A stretch of 64,000 nucleotides of DNA from CAVQUE01 sp046290435 (GCA_046290435.1 JBKAGO010000002.1:8657-72656), one strand, 5' to 3'; positions 25,954 to 34,857 are shown, counted from the first letter of the stretch. The notes: generated by a model not told the origin, from the sequence alone. A program made the numbers and translations.

Positions 25954-26264
25954 GACGCCACGGCTCCCCCGCCGACGGCCTCGTCGAGGTCACTGCCGGC
26001 CCCGTCAGGTGCGCCGCCGGTGACGGCGAGCTCGTCGTCGAGGATGCCGAGGTCGCGGAACATCGCCAGCGTCTCGAGCGCCGATGCCTCGTCGACACGC
26101 GAGATCGCGAAGCCGACATGGACGATGGCGTACTCGCCGACGGCCATGTCGGGCAGGTAGGCGAGGCAGATGTCCTTGCGGATGCCGTCGAAGTCGATGG
26201 TGGCCATGCGGGTGCCGCGTTCGTCGCGCACGTCGACGATGCGGCCGGGTACTGCGAGGCACAT
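25950..26264 (-). CDS. hypC: Hydrogenase maturation chaperone HypC
   Basis: A 104-residue chaperone that carries the Fe(CN)2CO moiety to the large subunit. It starts with the signature MCLAVPG, whose Cys2 binds the iron after Met removal. DICLAYLPDMAVGEYAIVHVGFAISRVDE is the family core. The C-terminal 30 residues are longer and Gly/Asp-rich. The start lies 1 nt after the hypF stop and the end overlaps hypD, giving an unbroken hypF-C-D-E-A-B order. Confidence 0.95.
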   Translation of the reverse strand: MCLAVPGRIVDVRDERGTRMATIDFDGIRKDICLAYLPDMAVGEYAIVHVGFAISRVDEASALETLAMFRDLGILDDELAVTGGAPDGAGSDLDEAVGGGAVAS

Positions 26265-26265
26265 G

Positions 26266-28575
26266 TCAGTGGGACCTCTCGGTGTCGGGGGAACTGGGAG
26301 CAGGGCTATGGGCGGCGACGAAGGCCTGGCCGAGCGCGAGGCCGCCGTCGTTGGGTGGAACCAGCCGGTGGGTCAGCGGGTCGATGCCGGAACGACGCAG
26401 ACGCGCCGTGCACAACGAGACCAGCAGGGCGTTCTGGAAGACGCCACCGGACAGCACGACGCGTTCGGTACCGCCGGCGGCGCAGCCGGCGATGGCGAGC
26501 GCATCGACCAGTTCGGCGACGGCGACGTGGAACGCGTGGGAGAGCTCGCCCGTCGGCGTGCCCGCCCGATACGCGGCGATCAGCCCGGCGAGGACGGGGG
26601 CAGCGTCGAAACGCCCGTCGGCGATCGTGAAGCACACGTGCAGGTCGGATCCGCCGACGCGGGCGGCGGCCACCTCGAGGTCGATGGCGGCCTGGGCCTC
26701 GTAGCTGACCCGGTGCCGCAGGCCCAGCAACGACGCCACCGCATCGAACAGCCGGCCCATGCTCGACGTGGCGACGCAGCCGAAGCCGGTGGCGAGCTGA
26801 CGTTCGAGCAGGCCGCGTTCGACGGGCTCGAGTTGCCGCACCGGCGCCAGGTCGTCGGACCATGCGATGTCTGCGGCGTACAGATGGGCGAGGGCGACCC
26901 GATAGGGGTTGCGGATCGCGGCGTCGCCGCCCGGCAGCGGCACCGTGGCGAGATGGCCGATACGTTCGGCGGAAGCGGCGTCGGCCAGCAGCACCTCGCC
27001 GCCCCAGATGGTGCCGTCGGGGCCGTAGCCGGTGCCGTCGAAGGCGAGGCCCACCACCCGATCGGTGGGCGCCAAACGGTGCTCGGCCATCACCGCTGCG
27101 ACATGGGCGTGGTGGTGCTGGACCGCGACCACCCGATCGCCGTGGTGGCGCCGGGCCCAGCGGGTGGTGGCATAGCCGGGGTGGGCGTCGACGGCCACGA
27201 CGTCGGGGGCGATGTCGTACAGGGAGCGATACTGCTCGACCGACGCCTCGAACGCGGCCAGGGTCTCGAGGTTCTCCATGTCGCCGACGTGCTGACTCAC
27301 CCAGGCCTGGTCGTGCGACGCCAGGCAGAACGTGTTCTTCAGGTCGCCCCCGACGGCGAGCACCGTGCGCTCGGCCGGCCACCACGGCACGGGCACCGGC
27401 GCGTAGCCACGGGCACGGCGCACCGGCAGCAGGTCACCGTCGACCACCCGCACCACGGAGTCGTCGCAGGGCAGGTGGATGGGCCGGTCGTGGGTGAGCA
27501 CGGCGTCGCACAGCGGCGCCAACCGGTCGAGGTCAGCGTCGCGATACGCGATGGGCTCGCCACCGACGTTGCCGCTGGTCATGACGAGTGGACCTGCGAC
27601 GTTGCGGATCAGCAGGTGCTGGATGGGGGTGTGGGGCAGCATCACGCCGACGAGCGGATTGCCCGGCGCGACGAGCGGCGACAGCGCGGTGTCGGCCGTG
27701 GCTCGCAGCAACACGATGGGCCGCGCCGGCGAGGTCAGCTGGGTGGCCTCGGCGTCGCCGACCTCGGCGATATCGCGTGCCGCGTCGAGGTCGCGCACCA
27801 GGACGCCGAAGGGCTTGTCGGGTCGGTGCTTGCGGTCGCGCAGGCGCTGTACGGCCTCCGAACTCGTGGCGTCGCAGGCGAGGTGGAACCCGCCCAGGCC
27901 CTTGACGGCCACGGTGAGCCCCATCCGCAGCGCGTCGACCGCGAGACCGAGCGCCGCGTCTCGCCCGGTCGGCGGGTCGCCATTGCCGGGCCGGAAGGTC
28001 AGGACCGGCCCGCAGTCGTGGCATGCGATGGGCTGGGCGTGGTAGCGGCGATCGCCGGGATCGGCGTACTCGGCGGCGCACGACGGGCACATGGCGAAGT
28101 CGGCCATGGTGGTGGCCGGCCGGTCGTAGGGCAGGTCGCGGATGATGGTGAAGCGAGGCCCGCAGTTGGTGCAGGTGACGAAGGGGTGGCGGTACCGGCG
28201 GTCGGCGGGATCGAACAGTTCGGCGACGCAGTCGTCACAGACCGCCGTGTCGGGCGGCACCAGCGTCCGAGCGCCGGCGACCGAGCGGCTCTCGACGATG
28301 CGGAAGCCCGGCTCGACGGCCGCGTCCGACGGGCGGCGGGTGAGGTGGTCGACCCGGGCCAGCGGCGGCGCATCGTCGACGAGTCGGCGCACGAGCTCGC
28401 CGATGGCACCGGCGGATCCGGCGACGTCGAGGAACACGCGCGTCGAGTCGTTGCCGACGCTGCCGTCGATACCGAGCTCGTGGGCCAGGCGGTGCACGAA
28501 CGGCCGGAAGCCGACGCCCTGCACGATGCCGGTGACCTCGATCCGCTCGACCACCCGGGCACCGGCGGCGCTCAC
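26266..28575 (-). CDS. hypF: Carbamoyltransferase HypF
   Basis: A 769-residue enzyme that makes carbamoyl-AMP from carbamoyl phosphate and passes the carbamoyl group to HypE. Domains in order: acylphosphatase-like (VTGIVQGVGFRPFVHRLAHE), two zinc fingers (CDDC/CTNCGPR and CPSC/CHDCGP), YrdC-like ATP domain (VKGLGGFHLACDAT), and a Kae1-like domain with the metal-binding HHHAHVAAVMAEH. The length is typical. The GTG start overlaps the stop of the NHL gene (GTGA) and places the acylphosphatase domain at the usual position; longer readings extend into the upstream gene. Confidence 0.95.
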   Translation of the reverse strand: MSAAGARVVERIEVTGIVQGVGFRPFVHRLAHELGIDGSVGNDSTRVFLDVAGSAGAIGELVRRLVDDAPPLARVDHLTRRPSDAAVEPGFRIVESRSVAGARTLVPPDTAVCDDCVAELFDPADRRYRHPFVTCTNCGPRFTIIRDLPYDRPATTMADFAMCPSCAAEYADPGDRRYHAQPIACHDCGPVLTFRPGNGDPPTGRDAALGLAVDALRMGLTVAVKGLGGFHLACDATSSEAVQRLRDRKHRPDKPFGVLVRDLDAARDIAEVGDAEATQLTSPARPIVLLRATADTALSPLVAPGNPLVGVMLPHTPIQHLLIRNVAGPLVMTSGNVGGEPIAYRDADLDRLAPLCDAVLTHDRPIHLPCDDSVVRVVDGDLLPVRRARGYAPVPVPWWPAERTVLAVGGDLKNTFCLASHDQAWVSQHVGDMENLETLAAFEASVEQYRSLYDIAPDVVAVDAHPGYATTRWARRHHGDRVVAVQHHHAHVAAVMAEHRLAPTDRVVGLAFDGTGYGPDGTIWGGEVLLADAASAERIGHLATVPLPGGDAAIRNPYRVALAHLYAADIAWSDDLAPVRQLEPVERGLLERQLATGFGCVATSSMGRLFDAVASLLGLRHRVSYEAQAAIDLEVAAARVGGSDLHVCFTIADGRFDAAPVLAGLIAAYRAGTPTGELSHAFHVAVAELVDALAIAGCAAGGTERVVLSGGVFQNALLVSLCTARLRRSGIDPLTHRLVPPNDGGLALGQAFVAAHSPAPSSPDTERSH

Positions 28576-29807
28576 CCAAGCTCCCAGATGGTCACACGGT
28601 TGTTCCCCGAGTCGGCCACCGCGACGCGCCCCGCGTGCAGGGAGATGCCGTAGGGCCAACAGAACGTGTCGTCGCGCACTGCGTCCCAACGGTTCTCGCC
28701 ATTGGTCCCGAAGTCGGGCTGGCCGAGGACGTGATCGGCGGGTACCCCGCTGCGGTCCGGAACGGTGTCCCAGACCAGGATCCGGTTGTTGGCCGTGTCG
28801 GCCACCGCCATGGCGTCGCCGGCGCCGACCGGGGCGATGTCGATGGCGTAGGGGAACCGCAGCGACGACGCCGTCTGGGGCTGATACGGAAACTCGCCGG
28901 CGCTGACGAAATCGGGCTGGCCGAAGACCATGCCGGCGGCGGTGTCGCCCGTCGGCGGCGGCTGCCAGCCGAGAATGCGGTGGTTGCCGGCGTCGGCGAC
29001 GAACAGCGTCGCCCCCGTGCCTGCAACCGCGTGGGGCCAGCGGAAGCTCGCGGGCCCGAGCTCGCCGCGGTTCTCGTCACGCGACGCAGCGTCGGGCTGG
29101 CCGAGCACGACCGCCGGCATCTGATCGGGTTCGGGGATGCCGTCCCAGGCAAGCACCCGGCGGTTGCCGGTGTCGGCGACCCACAGGCGACCGTCGATCA
29201 TCGCCACGCCGAAGGGCCAGTAGAAGCCGATGGGGCTGCAGCCGGTGCCCCGGTTCTCGTCGACCGAGCAGTCGTCGGGCTGGCCGATGATCAGGTCCGG
29301 CGCGACATCGCCGGAGTGGGGCACCTCGTCCCACACGAGCAGGCGATGGTTCCAGGCGTCGGCCACGACGAGGCGGCCCTCGTGCACGAGCACACCCGTC
29401 GGCAGCCGCATCCCCCGGCCCGGACCGCGACCACCGGCCTGGGCGCCCTCGGAGAAGAAGTCGGGTTGGCCCAGCACCACGTCGGCGTCGGCATGGGACC
29501 CCAGCGCTGCGGGGTCGTGCCAGATCATCACCCGGTGATTACCGGTGTCGCAGACCACGAGCCGCTCGTCGTCGAGCCACACGCCGCGGGGCGCGTACAT
29601 CTGGGACCGGGTCGGCGCGGCATCGGGGAGCATGAGCCCGCCAAGCGCCGGCGCACCCAGCCACACCGCCGGGTGCGCCCCACCCGAACAGTCGCCGACG
29701 CCCGACGGACCCGGCGCGCTCCAGCCGGTGGAGGTCCGGGCGTGCAACGACACCGACACGACATCGACGCCCGGCGTCGGCTCCCCCACCCCGACCGGGC
29801 CGGTCAC
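28572..29807 (-). CDS. NHL/beta-propeller repeat protein of the hydrogenase operon
   Basis: A 411-residue protein made of about six repeats with the pattern VADTGNHRV ... W ... VLGQPDF. The repeated VLGQPDF/IIGQPDD and VADAGNHRIL/VADTANNRIL blocks mark NHL beta-propeller blades. No signal peptide is seen, so it is probably cytoplasmic. Genes of this kind recur beside group 1h hydrogenases in actinobacteria, but their role is not settled; docking or assembly is plausible. The GTG overlaps the stop of the NifU-Rieske gene (GTGA); a longer upstream reading was rejected because it lies inside that gene in another frame. Confidence 0.85.
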   Translation of the reverse strand: MTGPVGVGEPTPGVDVVSVSLHARTSTGWSAPGPSGVGDCSGGAHPAVWLGAPALGGLMLPDAAPTRSQMYAPRGVWLDDERLVVCDTGNHRVMIWHDPAALGSHADADVVLGQPDFFSEGAQAGGRGPGRGMRLPTGVLVHEGRLVVADAWNHRLLVWDEVPHSGDVAPDLIIGQPDDCSVDENRGTGCSPIGFYWPFGVAMIDGRLWVADTGNRRVLAWDGIPEPDQMPAVVLGQPDAASRDENRGELGPASFRWPHAVAGTGATLFVADAGNHRILGWQPPPTGDTAAGMVFGQPDFVSAGEFPYQPQTASSLRFPYAIDIAPVGAGDAMAVADTANNRILVWDTVPDRSGVPADHVLGQPDFGTNGENRWDAVRDDTFCWPYGISLHAGRVAVADSGNNRVTIWELG

Positions 29808-30736
29808 GATCCTGCGGCCCTGATCCAGACGTGGCCGTCCTCGACGCGGGTGGGGATCTGGGTGAGCTGCGCGTTGGCGGCGGTGAGGCACTCGCCCGAC
29901 GACGCATCGAAACGGAACCCGTGCCAGGGGCAGGTGATGACACCGTCGTCGAAGCTGCCGCCGTCGAGCGACAGACCCTGATGCACACACTGGTTGCGGA
30001 ACACCGCGATGCGGGTGTCGTGGTTGGTGACCACGAAGCTGTCGACGATGGCCGGGTCGCCGCCGGCGGCCGGCGCGATCTGGACGTCGGCGCGCACCAT
30101 CGACCCCGCGGCGACGGCCTCGAGGGGCAGGACCTGGACCCAGCCGGTATCGGCGGCCTCGGGCTTGCGACCGACCTGGGACAGCGGGATGAACGCCGCC
30201 GTCGGCTGATCCTCGAGGACCTCGATGCGCTCGATCTCGTCGACGAGGCGCACGAGGGCCTCCTCGACGCCCTCGCGCAGGGTCACCGCCGACATCGAAC
30301 AGCCACTGCAGCTGCCGTGGAGACGCACGAACGCTGTGTCGCCCTCGACCCGGACGAGCTCGACGTCGCCGCCGTGGGACTGCAGGTAGGGCCGCACCGT
30401 GGTGAGCGCCTGACGGGCCCGGGTGGCGGGGTCGGCGCGCACGATGCCGTGCAGCGCGAACACGGCGTGGACGTTGGGGTCGTCGACGAGCTCGAACAGG
30501 AGCTCCTTGCCGCGGGGGTCGTCACGCAGGGTCCGGACGATGTGCACCAGCGCCGGCCGGTGGAACGCCTCGATGGCCTCCTGCAGCTCGCGGCCCCGGT
30601 CGCGGGCGTCGCCCTCGAGGGCGTCGATGGCTGCGACCGCGGCATCGACCGCGGCGGCCAGGTCCTCGAAGGTCAGTTCGGCGGTGGCGGCCTGCGGGAC
30701 CGAGCCGGGCGCCGACGACTGCTCGGTGACGCTCAT
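29804..30736 (-). CDS. hhyE: NifU-like and Rieske domain fusion, HhyE-like electron-transfer protein
   Basis: A 310-residue iron-sulfur protein. After an N-terminal helical part, residues about 120-165 form a NifU C-terminal-like domain with CSGCS, the usual CxxC that binds a cluster. The C-terminal 90 residues are a Rieske 2Fe-2S domain with ligands in QCVHQ and CPWHGF. Related proteins of mycobacterial hydrogenase operons (HucE, HhyE) have been proposed to pass electrons from hydrogenase to the respiratory chain; the symbol is given by analogy. Its start overlaps the TPR gene stop (ATGA) and its stop overlaps the NHL gene. Confidence 0.88.
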   Translation of the reverse strand: MSVTEQSSAPGSVPQAATAELTFEDLAAAVDAAVAAIDALEGDARDRGRELQEAIEAFHRPALVHIVRTLRDDPRGKELLFELVDDPNVHAVFALHGIVRADPATRARQALTTVRPYLQSHGGDVELVRVEGDTAFVRLHGSCSGCSMSAVTLREGVEEALVRLVDEIERIEVLEDQPTAAFIPLSQVGRKPEAADTGWVQVLPLEAVAAGSMVRADVQIAPAAGGDPAIVDSFVVTNHDTRIAVFRNQCVHQGLSLDGGSFDDGVITCPWHGFRFDASSGECLTAANAQLTQIPTRVEDGHVWIRAAGS

Positions 30737-32055
30737 GTGGAGTCCTGCCGTTGAATCGATTCGTGTTTGGCGATCTCGTCGAGGACCGAGCGCACCGCCA
30801 TGACCGCCTGCTGCTCGTCGAACTCCTCGAAGATCGACCGGGCCTCGTGCAGGCGGGCCTTGGCCTCGTCGAACACGCCCAGGTGGGCCAGGGCATTGCC
30901 CTGGTTGGCGAGCACCCGGGCCCGGCCCTGCGGATCGGTCTGGCGGTCGCGGGCGGCCAGCACCTCCTCGTAGAGCTGCACCGCCTCGGCGATGTTGTCG
31001 GCCTGATGCTTCGACGGCATGTACACCAGCGCATTGGCGAGGTTGAGCTGGGTGCTCGACCAGCGCTCGGGATGGCTGTCGGGCGTGAAGTACCGCAACG
31101 CCTCACGCATGCTCTGCACGGCGACACCCACACGGAGCTGGTCGGATGCCTCGGTCATCGGCATCGACAGGTAGGCGAGGCCCAGGTTCGCGTTGGCGAT
31201 CGCGAACGTCTCCGGTGCGGTCTCGGCGTTCACCAGCGCCATTGCCTGGTGATAGTGGTTGATGGCCTGCTGCATCAGCCGGGGCGCGGCCTCGGACATC
31301 TCCTGGAACATGGCCCCGGCCGCGACGTGGAGCTCGGCCCGGCTGACCACGAGGTCGGTGCCGGCCAGTGTGTCGAGCGCCGCCTGGAACGTGACCGAGG
31401 CCCGCTTGGTCCCGCCCTCGTCGAGCTGGGCGTGGGCGAGCTGGCCCATCAGCTGGCCGCTGAGCGCCGGCGACACCGGCGATGCGGCCAACGCGCCGGC
31501 CTCGAGGTGTTCGACCGCGGCGGCGATGTCGCGCCGGGCCAGAGCCAGGGTGGCGTGGCCCGCGTGGGCCATCGCCGCGTACTCGCCCTCGGTCCCGGCA
31601 GGATCGGGCGGCAGATCCGCGAGACCGAGGGCGAACCCGAGCAGGGCGACATGGGCCGACAAGGCCGGGTCGCCGAGGTGTGCGGCACGGCCCGCGAGGG
31701 CTTCGTAGCCGTCTTCGCTCGGGAGGAGAACGAGCCGATTCGCCTCGCTGACGGGATCGTCTCCCGAAAGCAGTGCGAGGGCACCGTCGGCGTCGTCGGC
31801 CAGGGCCCGCTCGTAGAACGCCAGCCCATCGGGCCACACCGCGGGGATGCGACCCGCGACCAGGTCGGTGCGGGCGGCGTCGAGCGCATCGCCTGCGGGG
31901 ACGAGCAGGTAACCCGCTGGGAGCGGGAACACGCCGACGGGTTGGGGCCGGGCCACGATGGCCACCCCGGTGCTCGTCGTCGTCGATGGCGTCGTCGATG
32001 GTGTCGGGGCCGAGGGCGCAGTCGCGGTCGGTTCATCCACGGGGGATTCCTTCAT
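30733..32055 (-). CDS. TPR-repeat protein of the hydrogenase operon
   Basis: A 440-residue protein. A Ser/Thr/Pro-rich N-terminus of about 30 residues precedes a helical body. TPR-like units are visible from about 150 to the end (NANLGLAYLSMPM, TQLNLANALVYMPSKH, QGRARVLANQGNALAHLG). TPR surfaces mediate protein-protein contacts, so it may be a scaffold or assembly factor for the hydrogenase. There is no signal peptide. The ATG overlaps the upstream stop (ATGA), and its stop overlaps the NifU-Rieske start. The exact function is unknown. Confidence 0.8.
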   Translation of the reverse strand: MKESPVDEPTATAPSAPTPSTTPSTTTSTGVAIVARPQPVGVFPLPAGYLLVPAGDALDAARTDLVAGRIPAVWPDGLAFYERALADDADGALALLSGDDPVSEANRLVLLPSEDGYEALAGRAAHLGDPALSAHVALLGFALGLADLPPDPAGTEGEYAAMAHAGHATLALARRDIAAAVEHLEAGALAASPVSPALSGQLMGQLAHAQLDEGGTKRASVTFQAALDTLAGTDLVVSRAELHVAAGAMFQEMSEAAPRLMQQAINHYHQAMALVNAETAPETFAIANANLGLAYLSMPMTEASDQLRVGVAVQSMREALRYFTPDSHPERWSSTQLNLANALVYMPSKHQADNIAEAVQLYEEVLAARDRQTDPQGRARVLANQGNALAHLGVFDEAKARLHEARSIFEEFDEQQAVMAVRSVLDEIAKHESIQRQDST

Positions 32056-32330
32056 GGGTGCAGGGGTCCTTCGATGTCGCGTTCGGCGCCCCGTCGGATC
32101 CAGTGCGCAGCGATCTCGGCGTGGCGAGGGCTGCGGTACGGGCCGACGCGGCGCCGGACGGCCTCGTCGGTGAAGACCACGGCCACGTCGACGAACCAGC
32201 GGCCGCGTTCGGCGACGACGAACGTCTCGACCGCGAGGGCGAGGTGCCCGGTGCCAGGAGCGCGGCCGGGACCCCACGCCGGGCGGTCCGGTGGCTCACC
32301 GACATCGTCGTCGTCATCGGAGGCTGACAC
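32052..32330 (-). CDS. Small conserved protein in the hydrogenase operon (92 residues)
   Basis: I do not recognise a family. The protein is 92 residues: an acidic N-terminus (MSASDDDDDVG), then ALAVETFVVAERGRWFVDVAVVFTDEAVRRRVGPYRSPRHAEIAAHWIRRGAERDI, which looks like a small alpha-beta domain with a strand pair and a basic helix. It overlaps the preceding gene by 17 nt and the TPR gene by 4 nt, so it is translationally tied to both. Position between the protease and the TPR/Rieske genes suggests a hydrogenase-specific accessory role. Confidence 0.7.
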   Translation of the reverse strand: MSASDDDDDVGEPPDRPAWGPGRAPGTGHLALAVETFVVAERGRWFVDVAVVFTDEAVRRRVGPYRSPRHAEIAAHWIRRGAERDIEGPLHP

Positions 32331-32610
32331 GCAACGCCCCGTTCCCGACGTCCCAGACCGCGGGACGCTCCCCCACCGGCGGGTCCTCCGGAGGCAACGC
32401 CTCCCAGATCAGCGTCGACCGGTCGCCCTGCGGGTTGCGCTGCTTGAGCAGCAGCCCGCCGCCCTCGGGCCCGATGAGCGGGAGCAACCACAGCTCGCCG
32501 TCGCGGGGCACCGCGACCAGCGCATCGGCCGGGAAGTACTCGCGGGCCACCTCCGCCGAAAGCCGTAGTGATCCATCGGCGGTGAAGCTGACCGTGACCG
32601 GGACGCTCAT
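32314..32610 (-). CDS. Small conserved protein in the hydrogenase operon (98 residues)
   Basis: A 98-residue protein with no family I can name. VPVTVSFTADGSLRLSAEVAREYFPADALVAVPRDGELWLLPLIGPEGGGLLLKQRNPQGDRSTLIWE reads as a small beta-rich domain, with a hydrogenase-associated pattern of conserved hydrophobic strands. There is no signal and no Cys. The ATG overlaps the stop of the maturation protease gene (ATGA), and the 3' end overlaps the next small gene by 17 nt. Its strict coupling to the protease points to a role in large-subunit processing or stability, but this is inference. Confidence 0.72.
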   Translation of the reverse strand: MSVPVTVSFTADGSLRLSAEVAREYFPADALVAVPRDGELWLLPLIGPEGGGLLLKQRNPQGDRSTLIWEALPPEDPPVGERPAVWDVGNGALRVSLR

Positions 32611-33134
32611 GGGGCATCCCAACCACCTCGGATCAGGGCCACGACCTGGTGCATCGCATCCTCGACCGGCGGCGACAGCGGCGCACCGGGCTCGGTCTGG
32701 GCGGCCTCGATCAGGTAGACGACGATGTCGTCGGGGTACTCGTCGGCCAACAGCCAGCGGCCGAACGACAGGGCGTGATCCCAGCGGAACTGATGGGTGT
32801 GGATGCCGTCGAGCGACGGGAGATCCTCGAGCTCTGCGCCCGGGATGCAATAGACGGTGCCGGCCTCGGCGCCGGTGGCCGACGCATCGACGATGATCAC
32901 CCGGCGAGCCCCGCGCATCTTGAACGCGACATCCATGCCGGCGGTGCCGCCGTCGACCAGGGTGACGCCGTCGGGCACGCCCTGGTCCCACAGGTGGCGG
33001 ACCAGGATGGGGCCGACGGCATCGTCGCCGCGCAGCAGGTTGCCGCAGCCGATCACCACGATCTGGTCGCGCGGGTGAGCGCTGAGCGCGTCGTCGAGCG
33101 CGAGCCGACGGGCCTCGTCCACGCTCAGGGGCAT
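32607..33134 (-). CDS. hupD: Hydrogenase maturation protease (HupD/HycI family)
   Basis: A 175-residue endopeptidase that removes the C-terminal extension of the large subunit once nickel is inserted. VVIGCGNLLRGDDAVG carries the first metal ligand region, LVDGGTAGMDVAF the Asp ligand, and IHTHQFRWDHAL the His region. The length is normal for the family. The ATG lies 11 nt after the hhyL stop, next to its substrate gene. The upstream in-frame extension lies in hhyL and was not used. Confidence 0.93.
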   Translation of the reverse strand: MPLSVDEARRLALDDALSAHPRDQIVVIGCGNLLRGDDAVGPILVRHLWDQGVPDGVTLVDGGTAGMDVAFKMRGARRVIIVDASATGAEAGTVYCIPGAELEDLPSLDGIHTHQFRWDHALSFGRWLLADEYPDDIVVYLIEAAQTEPGAPLSPPVEDAMHQVVALIRGGWDAP

Positions 33135-33145
33135 CGGCCGGGCCC

Positions 33146-34753
33146 TCAGACCATCCCGTTGACGACGAACCGCGACAGTTCCTTGCCGGTCTTGCCGTCG
33201 TAGGCGTGGACGGTGCAGACCAGGCAGGAGTCGAAGCTGCGGGCCACCAGGCCGAGCTCGACGGGGTCGGAGGTGTCGACGATGGGGGCACCGACGAGGG
33301 CCTGTTCGATGGGGCCGAGCACACCCTCGGTGTCGCGGGGGCCGATGTTCCATGCCGTCGGGGTGACGACCTGGTAGTTCTCGATGCGGCCGTCCTCGAT
33401 GACGATCCAGTCCGACAGCGACCCGCGAGCAGCCTCGGTGGAACCGAAGCCCTTGCCCGAGGCGTGTTCGACGGGCTTGGTGTAGAAGCTGCCGTGGAGG
33501 TCGATCTCGTCGAGCCAACGGCGGGCCCACTGGTAGTACTTGGGTCCCTCGTGCATGCGGGCCAGCTGGCGGACCATCACCGAGGGTCCGATCTTGCCGA
33601 GGATGTCGAGGAACAGCGGGTCGTCGTCTTGGTGGGCGGCGGCGCCGGGGGCGCCCGCGACGACCCGGCGGGCCAGGGGGCCGACCTCGAGGGGGACGTG
33701 ACCCAGTCCCTCGACGTCGTAGCGCGGCGACTTCGCCCAGGAGTACTTGTCCTGCTTCGAGCCCTCGGCCGGGTCGATCGGGACGGTGCGACCCTCCCAG
33801 GGGTGCAGCAGGCCCGATCCCTCGTAGTACGAATGCGCGGTGTCCTCGGCGACCCGCATGTGGTCGAACTCGGAGAACTGGCCCTCGGCGTAGACACCAG
33901 AACGGTTGATCAGCGCGGCGTTGCGGCCCTCGATGGTGGGGTTCTCGTACTCGCTCGGCTCGAAGTAGGTGCCGGTGGCGAGATAGTTGCCGGGGCCGGC
34001 GCCGTATTTGTCGAGCCCGATGTCGAGGCAGTAGCGGATGAAGAAGCCGCAGTCGCTGTTGTGGTGCGATTCGTTCTCGTCGACCCAGGCGAGCACGTCC
34101 TCCCAGGTGCGGTTCTCGAGCCAGCGATCGATGGAGCAACCCAGCCACTGGCCCTCGAGCCAGGCGTTCTTCCAGTTCTCGAGGATGGCGATCGACCGGG
34201 TGACCTCGGCCAGGGTGGGGGCGCACATGACGCCGCCGGGGACCATGAAGCTCGAGTGCGGCCACTGGCCGCCGAACATCGCGTACACCTCGACCGGCTT
34301 CTGCGACAGGACGACACCGGTCTGGTAGCTCTCGCCCACGTACGGGGCGAAGCGGCGTACCGCCTCTTCGTACAGCGGCGACTTGGCGTAGTTCTTGTTG
34401 GTCAGGTCGATCGCGAACAGCGCGTAGAAGTAGCGCGGGATGGACTGCAGCGTCTCGCAGGCCTGCGCGATGTTGCGGATGAGCGTCGCGTTGGGCGGCA
34501 GGTGCGTGCTCCACGCGGTGTCGAGCGCGTACGCCGACTTGTACAGATGGCTGCCGCCGCAGATCCCGCAGATGCGCGGCGTCACGATGAGACCGGCCTG
34601 GGGATCCTTGCCCTTGAGGATCATCTCGAAGCCCCGGAACATGCCGGCGGTGGTCCAGGCCGAACTGACGACGCCGTCGTCGATGGTGACCCGGACGTCG
34701 AGGTCGCCCTCGACCCGGCCGAGCGGGCTGACATGGAGATCGATGGTGCTCAT
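33146..34753 (-). CDS. hhyL: [NiFe]-hydrogenase large subunit, group 1h (HhyL)
   Basis: A 535-residue catalytic subunit that oxidises H2 at a Ni-Fe site. N-terminal SPLGRVEGDLDV, then the L1 motif TPRICGICGGSHLY with nickel ligands Cys62 and Cys65, and the L2 motif FDSCLVCTVH with Cys510 and Cys513. A 19-residue tail after His516 is the piece removed by the protease encoded next door. The spelling of L1 and L2 and the gene neighbourhood place it in the actinobacterial high-affinity class (group 1h, formerly group 5), which scavenges atmospheric H2 during starvation. A much longer in-frame reading extends into hhyS; the ATG used gives the conserved N-terminus. Confidence 0.96.
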   Translation of the reverse strand: MSTIDLHVSPLGRVEGDLDVRVTIDDGVVSSAWTTAGMFRGFEMILKGKDPQAGLIVTPRICGICGGSHLYKSAYALDTAWSTHLPPNATLIRNIAQACETLQSIPRYFYALFAIDLTNKNYAKSPLYEEAVRRFAPYVGESYQTGVVLSQKPVEVYAMFGGQWPHSSFMVPGGVMCAPTLAEVTRSIAILENWKNAWLEGQWLGCSIDRWLENRTWEDVLAWVDENESHHNSDCGFFIRYCLDIGLDKYGAGPGNYLATGTYFEPSEYENPTIEGRNAALINRSGVYAEGQFSEFDHMRVAEDTAHSYYEGSGLLHPWEGRTVPIDPAEGSKQDKYSWAKSPRYDVEGLGHVPLEVGPLARRVVAGAPGAAAHQDDDPLFLDILGKIGPSVMVRQLARMHEGPKYYQWARRWLDEIDLHGSFYTKPVEHASGKGFGSTEAARGSLSDWIVIEDGRIENYQVVTPTAWNIGPRDTEGVLGPIEQALVGAPIVDTSDPVELGLVARSFDSCLVCTVHAYDGKTGKELSRFVVNGMV

Positions 34754-34775
34754 GGTGCTGTGGATCCTGGGGTTC

Positions 34776-34836
34776 GGTGCGGTGTCGGGCGGTGCGGTGT
34801 CGGGCGGTGCGGTCTGGCGGTGCGGTGCGGTCTGGC
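34776..34836. repeat. 15-bp tandem repeats in the hhyS-hhyL gap
   Basis: Two perfect copies of GGTGCGGTGTCGGGC (34776-34790, 34791-34805) are followed by shortened variants GGTGCGGTCTGGC and GGTGCGGTGCGGTCTGGC. They fill most of the 104-nt gap between the small- and large-subunit genes, the only sizeable gap inside the structural genes. Their effect on mRNA structure or translation of hhyL is unknown. Confidence 0.8.
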
Positions 34837-34857
34837 GTCGTGCCGGCGGAGCGAGGC

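Noticed and set aside
26170..28653. An 827-residue plus-strand frame opposite hypF
   Set aside because: Shadow frame; hypF on the minus strand is complete and sits in an operon.
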